A stretch of DNA of 64,000 nucleotides from Sinorhizobium fredii USDA 257 (GTDB lineage Bacteria > Pseudomonadota > Alphaproteobacteria > Rhizobiales > Rhizobiaceae), in NCBI RefSeq assembly GCF_000265205.3, contig NC_018000.1, forward strand, positions 1,922,001 to 1,986,000, given 5' to 3'. This document shows positions 55,271-63,421 of the stretch, in pieces (the first letter of the stretch is position 1; the number at the start of each line of letters is the position of its first letter). The notes below the pieces were generated by a model, which worked only from the letters and a program-made list of their open reading frames with translations, was not told the origin of the DNA and searched no databases. Made by a program: the position numbers and the translations under genes.

Positions 55271-56056
55271 ATGAGACGTTTCGCAGGCCAGACGGTATTC
55301 GTCACCGGGGGCAACAAGGGCATCGGGCGTGGTATCGCCAAGCGATTCGCCGACGAGGGCGCAAAGGTGGCCATCGCGGCGATCGAAAAGGACACGCCTG
55401 CGGCCGCCGAAGCGATTGCCAAGGAGACCGGCGCCGAGGTGATCGGCCTTGTGCTGGACGTTACCGATGCAAAGGCCGTGCAGGAGGCATATGGCGAGGC
55501 TGAGACGAAGCTCGGCGCCATTTCCGTTTCCGTACAGAATGCCGGGGTCATCACCATCGCCAAGGTCGAGAACCTCACAGAGCGCGAATGGGACCTCAAC
55601 CTCGATGTTAACACCAAGGGAGTCTTTCTCTGCTGCCAGGAGGCAATCCGCCGCTTCCGCGTCAGCGGCACCAAGGGCCGTCTCATCAATACCGCCTCCG
55701 GCCAGGCTCGCCAGGGCTTCATCTACACCCCGCACTACGCCGCCTCGAAATTCGGCGTGGTCGGCCTGACGCAGAGCCTTGCAAAGGAACTCGCCCGCGA
55801 AGGCATTACCGTGAACGCCATTTGCCCCGGCATCATCCACACCGAGATGTGGGACTATAACGACCGTGTCTGGGGAAAAATGCTTGGCGAGTACGGTCCC
55901 GGCGAACTGATGGCTGAATGGGTCGAAGGCATCCCTCTGGGCCGAGCCGGTACGCCCGCCGAAGTCGGCGCGCTCGTCGCCTTTCTCGCCTCGGAAGATG
56001 CTGCCTACATTACCGGCCAGACCATCAATGTCGATGGCGGCTTGATCATGTCTTGA
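55271..56056 (+). CDS. SDR, probable sugar alcohol dehydrogenase
   Basis: 261 aa classical SDR. TGGNKGIGRGIA, QNAGVITI, Ser in NTASGQA, YAASKFGVVGLT and the end GQTINVDGGLIMS are seen. GGAGG precedes the ATG. Last gene of the rightward sugar operon. Closest in look to sorbitol/meso-butanediol-type dehydrogenases (the run DYNDRVWGKMLG is typical). With the SDR at 46343 it could give two successive polyol oxidations or an oxidation and an epimerisation. Confidence 0.9.
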   Translation: MRRFAGQTVFVTGGNKGIGRGIAKRFADEGAKVAIAAIEKDTPAAAEAIAKETGAEVIGLVLDVTDAKAVQEAYGEAETKLGAISVSVQNAGVITIAKVENLTEREWDLNLDVNTKGVFLCCQEAIRRFRVSGTKGRLINTASGQARQGFIYTPHYAASKFGVVGLTQSLAKELAREGITVNAICPGIIHTEMWDYNDRVWGKMLGEYGPGELMAEWVEGIPLGRAGTPAEVGALVAFLASEDAAYITGQTINVDGGLIMS

Positions 56057-56114
56057 TGCGCGATTCACACTGGCCACACGCGGCTCCAGCTTGTGCCCGA
56101 GCAAGCGCGCGTCG

Positions 56115-56459
56115 ATCATTACCGGCGAACAGAACGTCGATTTGATTTCGGATCTGATCGGCAAGATGGATGAGCAAGGGCTGGATCGCGTTGAGGCCGC
56201 TTCAGAGGCGCAAGCGAAGTGGATGGTTCATGTCGCCGAAGTGGCGGCAGGCACGCTCTATCGCGAGGCCAATGCCTGGTATACGGGTCGAAACGTTCCA
56301 GGCAAGAAGGTAGTGTTCATGCCTTATGCAGGCGGCGTGGGAACCTACGAACGAATCTGCGAAAGTGTGGCGGCCGACGGCTATCGGGGTTTCCTGATTG
56401 ATCCAGCGCAGACGCGCGCTTCAGCGCCCAGGACAACTGCCCAAAGCGCCGCATACTGA
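56115..56459 (+). pseudogene. Baeyer-Villiger monooxygenase 3' fragment
   Basis: Residues EQNVDLISDLIGKMDEQGLD, KWMVHVAEVAAGTLYREANA, NVPGKKVVFMPYAGGVGTYE and YRGFLID match the C-terminal 110 residues of cyclohexanone/phenylacetone-type monooxygenases (normal length over 500). The FAD and NADPH Rossmann motifs and the family fingerprint are absent from the window. It begins about 60 bp after the upstream SDR stop; no promoter or ribosome site fits. A remnant left by deletion or recombination. Confidence 0.8.
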
Positions 56460-56470
56460 AACCTGCCAAG

Positions 56471-56500
56471 AAGTCAGGGGCAATGCCACCGCCCTGACTT
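56471..56500. terminator. Hairpin after the monooxygenase fragment
   Basis: AAGTCAGGG, 12-base loop, CCCTGACTT: a 9-bp perfect stem, without a T tract. It may end the original monooxygenase transcript or the sugar operon. Confidence 0.45.
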
Positions 56501-56731
56501 CCGTCACGGATTTCCGAAGCGTGGCAGTCTCGCGTCGAACTGATAGCGATTGCGATAACCTTTGCTGGGGCGCGACCGACTTCAGAGAAGAAGAAGAAGA
56601 ACTCGATCCCGACAAAGAGACCACATCAACCGGTCTGCGGAACAGGTGATACCAGACCATCACCGGTGTTCTACAATTGCATTCCCAGGCACGGAAAGTC
56701 CAAGCCGCGCCAACCCGGAAAGAGCTCCGAT

Positions 56732-57610
56732 TTAACCGCCAAGCGAGACCAATTTCGCCGCGGCGAGGTTCGCCGCCTGCAGCGCCTCTTCGATCACCGC
56801 GCCTTTGGCAAGCTCCGCGGCGAGAACGCCGGTGAACTCGTCTCCGGCCCCGTGGGTGCTCACGAGCTCGACCTTGATCGGTTCAATCGAGAACTCCTCG
56901 CCTTGGTTCGTGGCACAGGCGACCCCATCTCCGCCAGCCGTCACCACTGCCACCGGAAACTTCTCGGCCAACAGCTTCGCGGCATTCAACGCTCCCCGCA
57001 GCGTGTCAACCACCGCAACATCGGCAAATTGCTCCGCTTCGATGGCGTTGACGACGATGATGTCGACCAACTTCGCCAGCTCCGCCGAGAGAGGACGGGC
57101 CGGCGCGGCATTGAGGATGACCCTGCCCCCGGCGGACTTCATGGCGCGGGCGGCCGAAACGTTGGCGTGTTCCAGAACTTCGTTCTGCAGCACAAGCACT
57201 CCGTTGCCGGTGAAGAGTTCCGCGGCCCCGCTCACGTCTGATTGTCCGAGGGTCAGGTTGCTGCCTGAGACGATAACCGCGCCGTAATCGCCCTCGCTGT
57301 CGAAGATCGCGACGCTCATGCCGCTTCCGACTCCGTCCACGATTTTCACGAACCGGTGGTCAACGCTGTTTCGACACAGGTTCTCTGCCAGGGCACGGCC
57401 GAATTCATCGTCGGCGACCGCGCCGATCATAGAGGTCCGGATGCCTGTCTTGGCCGCCGACACAGCCTGGTTGCCCCCCTTGCCACCGCACTTCGGATGC
57501 CACCGGTCCCCGGTGACTGTCTCACCTTTTCGAGGGCGCGCGGGGCCATGCACCATGATGTCGTAATGCAGGCTTCCGAAGACGACGACGGAGGGGGATG
57601 CGGTGGTCAT
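56732..57610 (-). CDS. rbsK: Ribokinase-type PfkB sugar kinase
   Basis: Phosphorylates ribose or a similar sugar. 292 aa. VFGSLHYDIMVHGPARP at the start, GGKGGNQAVSAAKTG (substrate-binding Gly loop), and VSTHGAGDEFTGVLAAELA (anion hole and catalytic Asp) are ribokinase features. The ATG overlaps the RpiR stop as ATGA. Last gene of the leftward operon. The exact sugar (ribose, allulose, another ketose) is not readable. Confidence 0.9.
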   Translation of the reverse strand: MTTASPSVVVFGSLHYDIMVHGPARPRKGETVTGDRWHPKCGGKGGNQAVSAAKTGIRTSMIGAVADDEFGRALAENLCRNSVDHRFVKIVDGVGSGMSVAIFDSEGDYGAVIVSGSNLTLGQSDVSGAAELFTGNGVLVLQNEVLEHANVSAARAMKSAGGRVILNAAPARPLSAELAKLVDIIVVNAIEAEQFADVAVVDTLRGALNAAKLLAEKFPVAVVTAGGDGVACATNQGEEFSIEPIKVELVSTHGAGDEFTGVLAAELAKGAVIEEALQAANLAAAKLVSLGG

Positions 57611-58479
57611 GCGAGCTTGTCCCTGCGTTTCGAAGCGACGGCGGCCATTGTCTTTTCGAGATTCCTCTCAGCGGCCTGGTAGTTTCGCTGGGCCACCGCC
57701 ACAAAGAGCGCATCGAGTATGTTGAGCTGCGCGATCCGCGCCGCCGCGTTCTCGCCCATCAGCGGCGAGCCCTGTGCCGTGGAACACAGAACGATGTCCG
57801 CGATCTGGGCGAGCGGCGAGCCGCCGTAGTTGGTAACGGCGATGGTTCGGGCCCCGGATTTCCGCGCAAGCTGGATCGCGTCTATGACAGCCGTGGTTCT
57901 GCCGGAGTGAGAAAACCCGATCGCCACGTCATCCGAGCTAAGCAGCGAGGCTGACATCAACATCATGTGTGAGTCGTCCTGGACGTTGGCACGGACACCG
58001 ATCCGCAGGAACTTGTGCGCAACGTCCCGCGCGATCTGGGCGGAACCGCCGACACCGTAAAAATCACGCTGTCGCGCCTTCGCCACGAGATCGGCGGCAT
58101 GGTCGAACGCCTCGACATCCAGGATCGCCAGGGTTTCCTCCAGCGCGTGGATGGACGTGCGGAAAACCTTCTGGATGATTTCCTTCGTGCTGTCCTCGGG
58201 CGAGAGTTCTTGATGCATTTCGGCGGTCGGCAGTCTGTTGTAGCTCGAGACTGCAGAGCGGAAATCCCGATACCCGTTGAAGCCCAGCTTCTTCGTGATC
58301 TTGACGACCATGGCTTCGGATACACCGGCTTCCGCAGCGAGGTCCTTAAGGGCCGTTTCCTCGGAAAAATCGCGCAGCCCGAACACCGTTTCCACGACAC
58401 GCGCCTCCAAAGGGGTGAGCTGCGGCATCATCATCCGGATGCGCGGGCCCACCGCCTTGAGATCATTTGCAGAATTCAT
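57607..58479 (-). CDS. RpiR-family transcriptional regulator
   Basis: 290 aa. N-terminal RpiR helix-turn-helix (ALKDLAAEAGVSEAMVVKIT) and a C-terminal SIS sugar-phosphate-isomerase domain with YGVGGSAQIARDVAHKF, GFSHSGRT and AIAVTNYGGSPLAQIADIVL. The start at 58479 forms ATGA with the permease stop. An extended reading frame upstream is only the other-frame shadow of the permease. It probably represses the operon until a phosphorylated sugar is present. Confidence 0.92.
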   Translation of the reverse strand: MNSANDLKAVGPRIRMMMPQLTPLEARVVETVFGLRDFSEETALKDLAAEAGVSEAMVVKITKKLGFNGYRDFRSAVSSYNRLPTAEMHQELSPEDSTKEIIQKVFRTSIHALEETLAILDVEAFDHAADLVAKARQRDFYGVGGSAQIARDVAHKFLRIGVRANVQDDSHMMLMSASLLSSDDVAIGFSHSGRTTAVIDAIQLARKSGARTIAVTNYGGSPLAQIADIVLCSTAQGSPLMGENAAARIAQLNILDALFVAVAQRNYQAAERNLEKTMAAVASKRRDKLA

Positions 58480-59471
58480 CCTCTTCCCCTTGTGACGCGA
58501 TCGATCATCATCGCGACGAGGATAATAAGACCGGTGGCGAGAAGTTGATAGAATGCCTGGACGTTCATCAACGTCAGTCCGTTGCGCATGGCTCCCAAGA
58601 TGATCGCACCGAGGATCGTGCCGATAACGCTGCCCTTGCCGCCCATCAGGGAGGCGCCGCCGATCGCAGCCGCGGCGATCGCGTCGAGTTCCCAGAGATT
58701 CCCGAGGATCGGTTCGGCGGCGCCAAGCCGGCCGATGAGAATCATCGAGGCGAGCGCGGCCAGAACGCCCGAAATCACGTAAGCCGTAATCTTGGTGACG
58801 GCGATGGGGACACCAGCGATGTACGCAGCCTCCTCGTTGCCGCCCACCGCCAGAAGGTATTCGCCAAGCGGCGTCTTCTTGAGCAGGACCCAGGCGAGCA
58901 CGGCGACAATGGCGACCATGATGACCGAGTTCGGAATGCCCATTAGAGTGCCGTTGAACAACGCGCGGAAGGCGGGCGGGACGCCGAGCACGGGATTGCC
59001 GCCCGTGTAGATGAGCGCGATCGCACGGTAGGTGCTGAGTGTTCCGAGTGTCACGATGAACGGCTGCAATCCGGCGTAGGCCACCAGGACGCCGTTGACG
59101 AGTCCGCACAGGGTGCCGATCCCCATGCCTGCGAGGATCGCAAGCGGAACCGGCACGCCGGCCACGAGGAGCTTGGCAGTAATCACGGCAGCGATGGCCG
59201 CCGTAGGGCCGACCGAAAGATCGATGCCGCCGGAGATGATGACCAGGGTCATGCCGAGCGCGAGGCACGCGTTGATGCTGGATTGCTGCAGGATGTTCAG
59301 CAGGTTCCGATGTGAAAAGAAATCGGGGGCCAACAGGCCAAAGATAACCATGATGGCGATCAGCCCTATCAATGTGCCAGCGTCCCGCACCGAGAACGAT
59401 CCAAAAATCTTAGACGAAGGCACCGAGGTATTCTGGATTGCGTCAGACATGGAGGAGTTCCTGTTGGTCAT
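58476..59471 (-). CDS. Sugar ABC transporter permease (RbsC type)
   Basis: 331 aa, hydrophobic. GMTLVIISGGIDLSVGPTAAI, GLQPFIVTLGTLSTYRAIALI and LDAIAAAAIGGASLMGGKGS are signature stretches. The start overlaps the ATPase stop (ATGA); a second in-frame ATG at 59450 is possible. Confidence 0.93.
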   Translation of the reverse strand: MTNRNSSMSDAIQNTSVPSSKIFGSFSVRDAGTLIGLIAIMVIFGLLAPDFFSHRNLLNILQQSSINACLALGMTLVIISGGIDLSVGPTAAIAAVITAKLLVAGVPVPLAILAGMGIGTLCGLVNGVLVAYAGLQPFIVTLGTLSTYRAIALIYTGGNPVLGVPPAFRALFNGTLMGIPNSVIMVAIVAVLAWVLLKKTPLGEYLLAVGGNEEAAYIAGVPIAVTKITAYVISGVLAALASMILIGRLGAAEPILGNLWELDAIAAAAIGGASLMGGKGSVIGTILGAIILGAMRNGLTLMNVQAFYQLLATGLIILVAMMIDRVTRGRG

Positions 59472-60979
59472 GCCGCGCCAATGCGGCTGTCGGCCTTGCC
59501 GACCGCATAGGAGACGATCGCTTCCTCGGAGAGCTGATCGCGGCCCAGCTCTGCGACGATCCTACCGTCGCGCATGACGAGCACGCGGTCCGACACTCTC
59601 ATCACTTCCGGAAGCTCGGAGGAGACGACGATTACCGAGTGGCCTTCGGCCGCCAGCTCTTCGATAAGGTGGTAGATTTCCGCTTTTGCGCCCACGTCGA
59701 TGCCACGCGTCGGCTCATCGAACAGCAGGATGCGGGAGCGCGCCGCGAGCCACCGGGCGATGATCGCCTTCTGCTGGTTGCCTCCGCTGAAGAGCTTGAT
59801 CGGTCGATCAAGCTGGAACGGCCGAAGGTTCACGCGCTTCATCAGGTCTTCCGCCGTCCGCTTCAGCTTGCGGTGTTTTATGATGCCGGTGCTCGAGAAC
59901 CTGGCCATCGATGGCAACGCCATGTTGCTCGTGACCGACCGCCCGGGGATGATCCCCTCGCGCTTGCGCTCTTCCGGAAGCAGGCCGATGCCGGCGGCGA
60001 TGGCGGCGCGGGGGTTCGAAAGTGTTAACGCCGTTCCGTCGATCGTCACCGTGCCGGACGTCACCCGGTCGGCGCCCGAAAGCGCCCGCAGAAGTTCGGT
60101 CCGGCCGGAGCCCACGAGGCCGGCTACGCCAAGGACCTCTCCCTTGTGAAGGTCGAAAGAGACGTCACGAATGCGATGGGACGAGAGATCGCGGACTTCG
60201 ACGCTCACCGTCGCCGTGGCATGCGAACGATGTGACTCCGCCAACAGCTCGCGGCCAACCATCATCACGATGACATCGTCTGGGGCCGTTTTCCTGAGGT
60301 CGACCCCGGTGCTGACGACCTTCCCGTCGCGCATGACGGTTGCACGCTGGCAGACGCGAAAGACCTCGTCCATCTTGTGGGAGACGTAGATGATCGAAAT
60401 CCCGCTCGTGGCGAGCCGCTCGATGATTTCCGCCAAGCGGTCGAATTCGCTCGGAGTGAGACTCGAGGTCGGCTCGTCCATGGCGATGATGCTGGCTTTG
60501 TCGAGAAGCGCACGTGCGATTTCGACGACCTGGCGCTGCGCGACCTTCAACGAGGAAATCGGCGCGGAAGGATCAATCGACGGATCGATCATCGCCAAGG
60601 CTTCAGCCGCGCGACGCTCCTGTTCGCGGCGGTCAACGATGATGCCGCCGAGCCAGGTAAGGGAATGACCGAGGAACATGTTCTGGGCGACGGTGAGGTG
60701 CGGAACCTGCTGGAGTTCCTGGTGGATCATTGCGATGCCGGCCTGGCGGGCACTTTCCGGCTTCCTGAAGTGGCAGGCCGTGCCATCGACTTTCACCTCG
60801 CCCTCTGTGGGACGGAAAACGCCCGAGAGGATTCGAAGAAGCGTTGACTTGCCGGCGCCGTTCTCGCCAAGCAGGGCATGGATTTCTCCCGGTGCAACGT
60901 CGAACGACACGTCCGACAGCGCTTTGACGCCGGGGAAGACCTTGGAAATGTTCTCGAATGCAAGTCTCGGAATAGCCAT
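59468..60979 (-). CDS. Sugar ABC transporter ATPase (RbsA type)
   Basis: 503 aa, two tandem ATPase domains. First: GENGAGKST, IIAMDEPTSSL; second: VGSGRTELLRAL, FSGGNQQKAIIARWL and ILLFDEPTRGIDVGA. Follows the binding protein by 59 bp, with a strong hairpin in that gap. Confidence 0.94.
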   Translation of the reverse strand: MAIPRLAFENISKVFPGVKALSDVSFDVAPGEIHALLGENGAGKSTLLRILSGVFRPTEGEVKVDGTACHFRKPESARQAGIAMIHQELQQVPHLTVAQNMFLGHSLTWLGGIIVDRREQERRAAEALAMIDPSIDPSAPISSLKVAQRQVVEIARALLDKASIIAMDEPTSSLTPSEFDRLAEIIERLATSGISIIYVSHKMDEVFRVCQRATVMRDGKVVSTGVDLRKTAPDDVIVMMVGRELLAESHRSHATATVSVEVRDLSSHRIRDVSFDLHKGEVLGVAGLVGSGRTELLRALSGADRVTSGTVTIDGTALTLSNPRAAIAAGIGLLPEERKREGIIPGRSVTSNMALPSMARFSSTGIIKHRKLKRTAEDLMKRVNLRPFQLDRPIKLFSGGNQQKAIIARWLAARSRILLFDEPTRGIDVGAKAEIYHLIEELAAEGHSVIVVSSELPEVMRVSDRVLVMRDGRIVAELGRDQLSEEAIVSYAVGKADSRIGAA

Positions 60980-60998
60980 GGAAACGAACCTTTGAATT

Positions 60999-61025
60999 CG
61001 GACGGTCGGCAGCGCCGACCGTCCG
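60999..61025 (-). terminator. Intercistronic hairpin after the binding-protein gene, copy 3
   Basis: CGGACGGTCGGC, 3-base loop, GCCGACCGTCCG: a perfect 12-bp stem, no T tract, between the binding protein (stop at 61039) and the ATPase. Likely protects the upstream mRNA from 3' exonucleases or partly attenuates the downstream genes. Confidence 0.75.
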
Positions 61026-61038
61026 GCTTAGGAGGCGT

Positions 61039-62079
61039 TTACTGCCCGGCGGCCTTCATGAGCACGGCGCGCACGTCTTCGCCCTGGAAGTCCGTGATGT
61101 TGTCCTTCGTGATCAGCGCCTGGGGTGTGGCGACGACGCGCGGCAGCTTCTGGCCGGAAACAAGCCGCAGCGCGACTTCCATCGCAACTTCACCCGTCAG
61201 CACCGGGAAGCTGTCGACAGTACCTGTGAGTTCGCCTGCTTCGATCGACTTGTAGGCGTCGGAAATACCGTCGGTGCCAAAGACGACGACCTTGTCCTGA
61301 AGGCCGACGGCCTTCACCGCCTCAACGACGCCAAGCGCCATGCCGTCATTGTTGCAGTAAAAGCCGACGAGATCGGGATGCTGCTGCAGGATATTGGTCG
61401 CCGCGTCGTAGGACATCTGCCGATCCCAGTTGCCGGGCACGCTGGCGACCACGCTGAACTTGCCGCCTTCCTCGATCGTGCTCTTGAAGCCATCGGTGCG
61501 CTGCACAGCGGCGTAGACGCCTGCCTGACCTTCGATGATTGCGACCTTGCCGCCGTTGGGTCGGTTCTCGATGAACCACTTGGCGACGCGGACGCCGTTG
61601 TCACGCTGGACGTTGCCGACATAATGTTCGGCCTGCGGGATCACTGCATCATTGACGTTGACAACCGGCACGTTGGCGGCCTTCGCCTGTTCCATGACGG
61701 GCTGGAGGTTCGCGTCGGTTTGCGGCGAAACGAGGAGCACGTTGTAGCCCTGGGTGACCATGCCTTCAGCGATGGTGAGCTGGCCGAGCTGGTCGCCTTC
61801 GCTCTGGGCTGCCTGGTAGGCGACGCTGACGCCGACCTTGTCCGCAAACTTCTTGTAACCCTCGCCGAGCGAGCGCCAGTATTCGTTGGTCAGCGTCTTC
61901 GAGACGCCCCCGACCTTGAGGCCTTCCGGCAGCTTGGGAAGCGCGCCGAGCTTGGCCTCGAGCTCGGACCAGTCCATGCGATCAGGCTCCGAGTCCGAGT
62001 TGAGCGGTTTCAGGTCCTGCGCCGTCGCGATGCCAGCACAAAGGGTGGCGGCGAGAGCCGCAGCTAGAATTCTTTTCAT
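61039..62079 (-). CDS. Sugar ABC transporter periplasmic binding protein (RbsB type)
   Basis: 346 aa. Signal peptide about residues 1-20 (cleavage near ATA-QD). Mature type I fold: VGGVSKTLTNEYWRSLGEGY, LVSPQTDANLQPVMEQAK, VNVNDAVIPQAEHYVGN and CNNDGMALGVVEAVKAV. GGGAGGAAGAC precedes the ATG. It has an N-terminal insert (about residues 22-55) not present in E. coli RbsB. Second gene of the operon. Confidence 0.93.
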   Translation of the reverse strand: MKRILAAALAATLCAGIATAQDLKPLNSDSEPDRMDWSELEAKLGALPKLPEGLKVGGVSKTLTNEYWRSLGEGYKKFADKVGVSVAYQAAQSEGDQLGQLTIAEGMVTQGYNVLLVSPQTDANLQPVMEQAKAANVPVVNVNDAVIPQAEHYVGNVQRDNGVRVAKWFIENRPNGGKVAIIEGQAGVYAAVQRTDGFKSTIEEGGKFSVVASVPGNWDRQMSYDAATNILQQHPDLVGFYCNNDGMALGVVEAVKAVGLQDKVVVFGTDGISDAYKSIEAGELTGTVDSFPVLTGEVAMEVALRLVSGQKLPRVVATPQALITKDNITDFQGEDVRAVLMKAAGQ

Positions 62080-62105
62080 GTCTTCCTCCCGGTGGGTTGA
62101 TGTGG

Positions 62106-63125
62106 TCAGTAATCCGCGCCGAACATCAGTTCCTGCACAATGGCCTGCGTGGAAACGGAGTCCTGTCGGTCAATCGCGCTTGCCAGGCGATTGTCCTGCT
62201 CGAGGCGGTCGACGACCTTCAACATCCTTTGGACAGTCCTGATGTTGACCTCGCATTCATGGACCGGATCGAGACCGGTCAGATCGGGAAAAGTGTCGAA
62301 GTAGATCGCCCCCTCATAGCCGTCGCGGCGTATCTGGCGAAGCAGTTCGACCGTCTGGAGCGTATGCACCGCGCCGACCATAAGACCGTCGTCGCGCTTG
62401 GCGTAGCCGTCGTTGAGATGGACCCCGAGAACCCGGCTGTGACGGGCGATAAGTGCCGCGGCGAAGGCAGGCTGCTCGTCGGCATAGAGGACATGGGCGA
62501 AGTCGAGCGTGACTCCGAGGTTCCTCGCACCGACTTCCTTGATGGCCAGAAGCGTCGTCGCGGCATCCGGCATGAGACTGTAGGAGCGCGGCTCGTTCGG
62601 CTTGTACTCGATGGAGATCAGGCAATCCGTATCGTGCTCACAGACTTCACGGATTCCGTCAATTTCGTGTTGCCACATCTTGGCATAGTCTGCCTGAAAC
62701 GCGTAATCGAAGCCGTCCTGGCCGAGCCAGATCGTCATCAGGTTCGAACCCGCTTCACGCGCGGCATCGATCCCTTTCTTGGTGAGATCGATCGCGTCGC
62801 GGCGGACGTCTTCAGCTGGATGGGTGAACGCACCCAACTTGAACGCAGGGTTCGTATAGTACCGCATGGCGAAGCCATTGATCGAAAGACCAAGATCGCC
62901 CAGCTTCCGCGAGAGTTCCGCCGGGTCTTCGCTCACATGGTCGGGATAGTTTAGGTCGAGGTCAGTCAGACCCTCCACGCTTGCGGCCCGTTCTGCCATC
63001 TGCATGACGGAAGGCTTTCCGGACTGCCCCGGCCACGCAATGTGCGCGCCGGATGCGAACGAGTTGAGGCGTGTTGCGAAACGTGTCGGGTTCAAGGCAT
63101 TCGTCCAATTTGTGAAGTTATGCAC
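62106..63125 (-). CDS. TIM-barrel sugar isomerase/epimerase (xylose isomerase-like, AP endonuclease 2 fold)
   Basis: 339 aa. The run ISIEYKPNEPRSYSLMPDAA (metal Glu), GVTLDFAHVLYADEQPA (Asp/His ligands), GVHLNDGYAKRDDGL and AIYFDTFPD place it in the xylose isomerase-like barrel family. The start is GTG at 63125, with only a weak ribosome site; the conserved region begins around RFATRLNSFAS. It heads the operon with the RbsABC-type transporter, RpiR regulator and ribokinase, so it likely interconverts an aldose and ketose or epimerises a ketose before phosphorylation. Confidence 0.87.
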   Translation of the reverse strand: MHNFTNWTNALNPTRFATRLNSFASGAHIAWPGQSGKPSVMQMAERAASVEGLTDLDLNYPDHVSEDPAELSRKLGDLGLSINGFAMRYYTNPAFKLGAFTHPAEDVRRDAIDLTKKGIDAAREAGSNLMTIWLGQDGFDYAFQADYAKMWQHEIDGIREVCEHDTDCLISIEYKPNEPRSYSLMPDAATTLLAIKEVGARNLGVTLDFAHVLYADEQPAFAAALIARHSRVLGVHLNDGYAKRDDGLMVGAVHTLQTVELLRQIRRDGYEGAIYFDTFPDLTGLDPVHECEVNIRTVQRMLKVVDRLEQDNRLASAIDRQDSVSTQAIVQELMFGADY

Positions 63126-63133
63126 TACTTCAC
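63112..63133. promoter_or_regulatory. Inverted repeat across the operon start, candidate RpiR operator
   Basis: GTGAAGT, 8-bp spacer, ACTTCAC, spanning the GTG start codon of the isomerase gene. Perfect 7-bp arms. Candidate site for the RpiR protein of the same operon; inference. Confidence 0.4.
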
Positions 63134-63421
63134 ATCTTTTCGAACATTTGTAAAGCGGAAATAGCGATACGATGCACAGAATTCGTTCCGCGTAGCGAGA
63201 GCTTTTGTCGTCGCGTTGATGCGCGCCAGCCGATGGCTTTGTTGTCGATCATGCCGCGCAGCCACCGTAGACGGGCCGCCTTGCGGTAGGCGTCGCGGTT
63301 CTGCTCCGAGAATAATCAGGTGACAAACTCCGGGCGCTCGTCCTCGGGGCCGAAAAGGCTTCGACCGAACAGGTATCTTCGGGCGATTGCTGCGACCGGT
63401 CACGGCAATCCACAAGACCGG
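63134..63421. other. Upstream region with an unassigned coding-like stretch
   Basis: The operon promoter should lie here. On the leftward strand around 63230-63390 a frame reads RYLFGRSLFGPEDERPEFVT, a stop, then LFSEQNRDAYRKAARLRWLR; it looks like decayed protein-coding sequence that I cannot identify. Confidence 0.35.

Noticed and set aside
54494..56164. A 556-codon open frame on the minus strand
   Set aside because: It lies opposite the SorC-type regulator and SDR, both with clear motifs and ribosome sites; it is an antisense shadow in GC-rich codons.
58480..59268. An open frame continuing the RpiR gene upstream to give a 553-residue protein
   Set aside because: The added part is the wrong-frame copy of the RbsC permease; the RpiR start forms a normal ATGA overlap with the permease stop.
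62097..62954. A 285-codon open frame on the plus strand
   Set aside because: Antisense to the TIM-barrel isomerase; no motif and no ribosome site.
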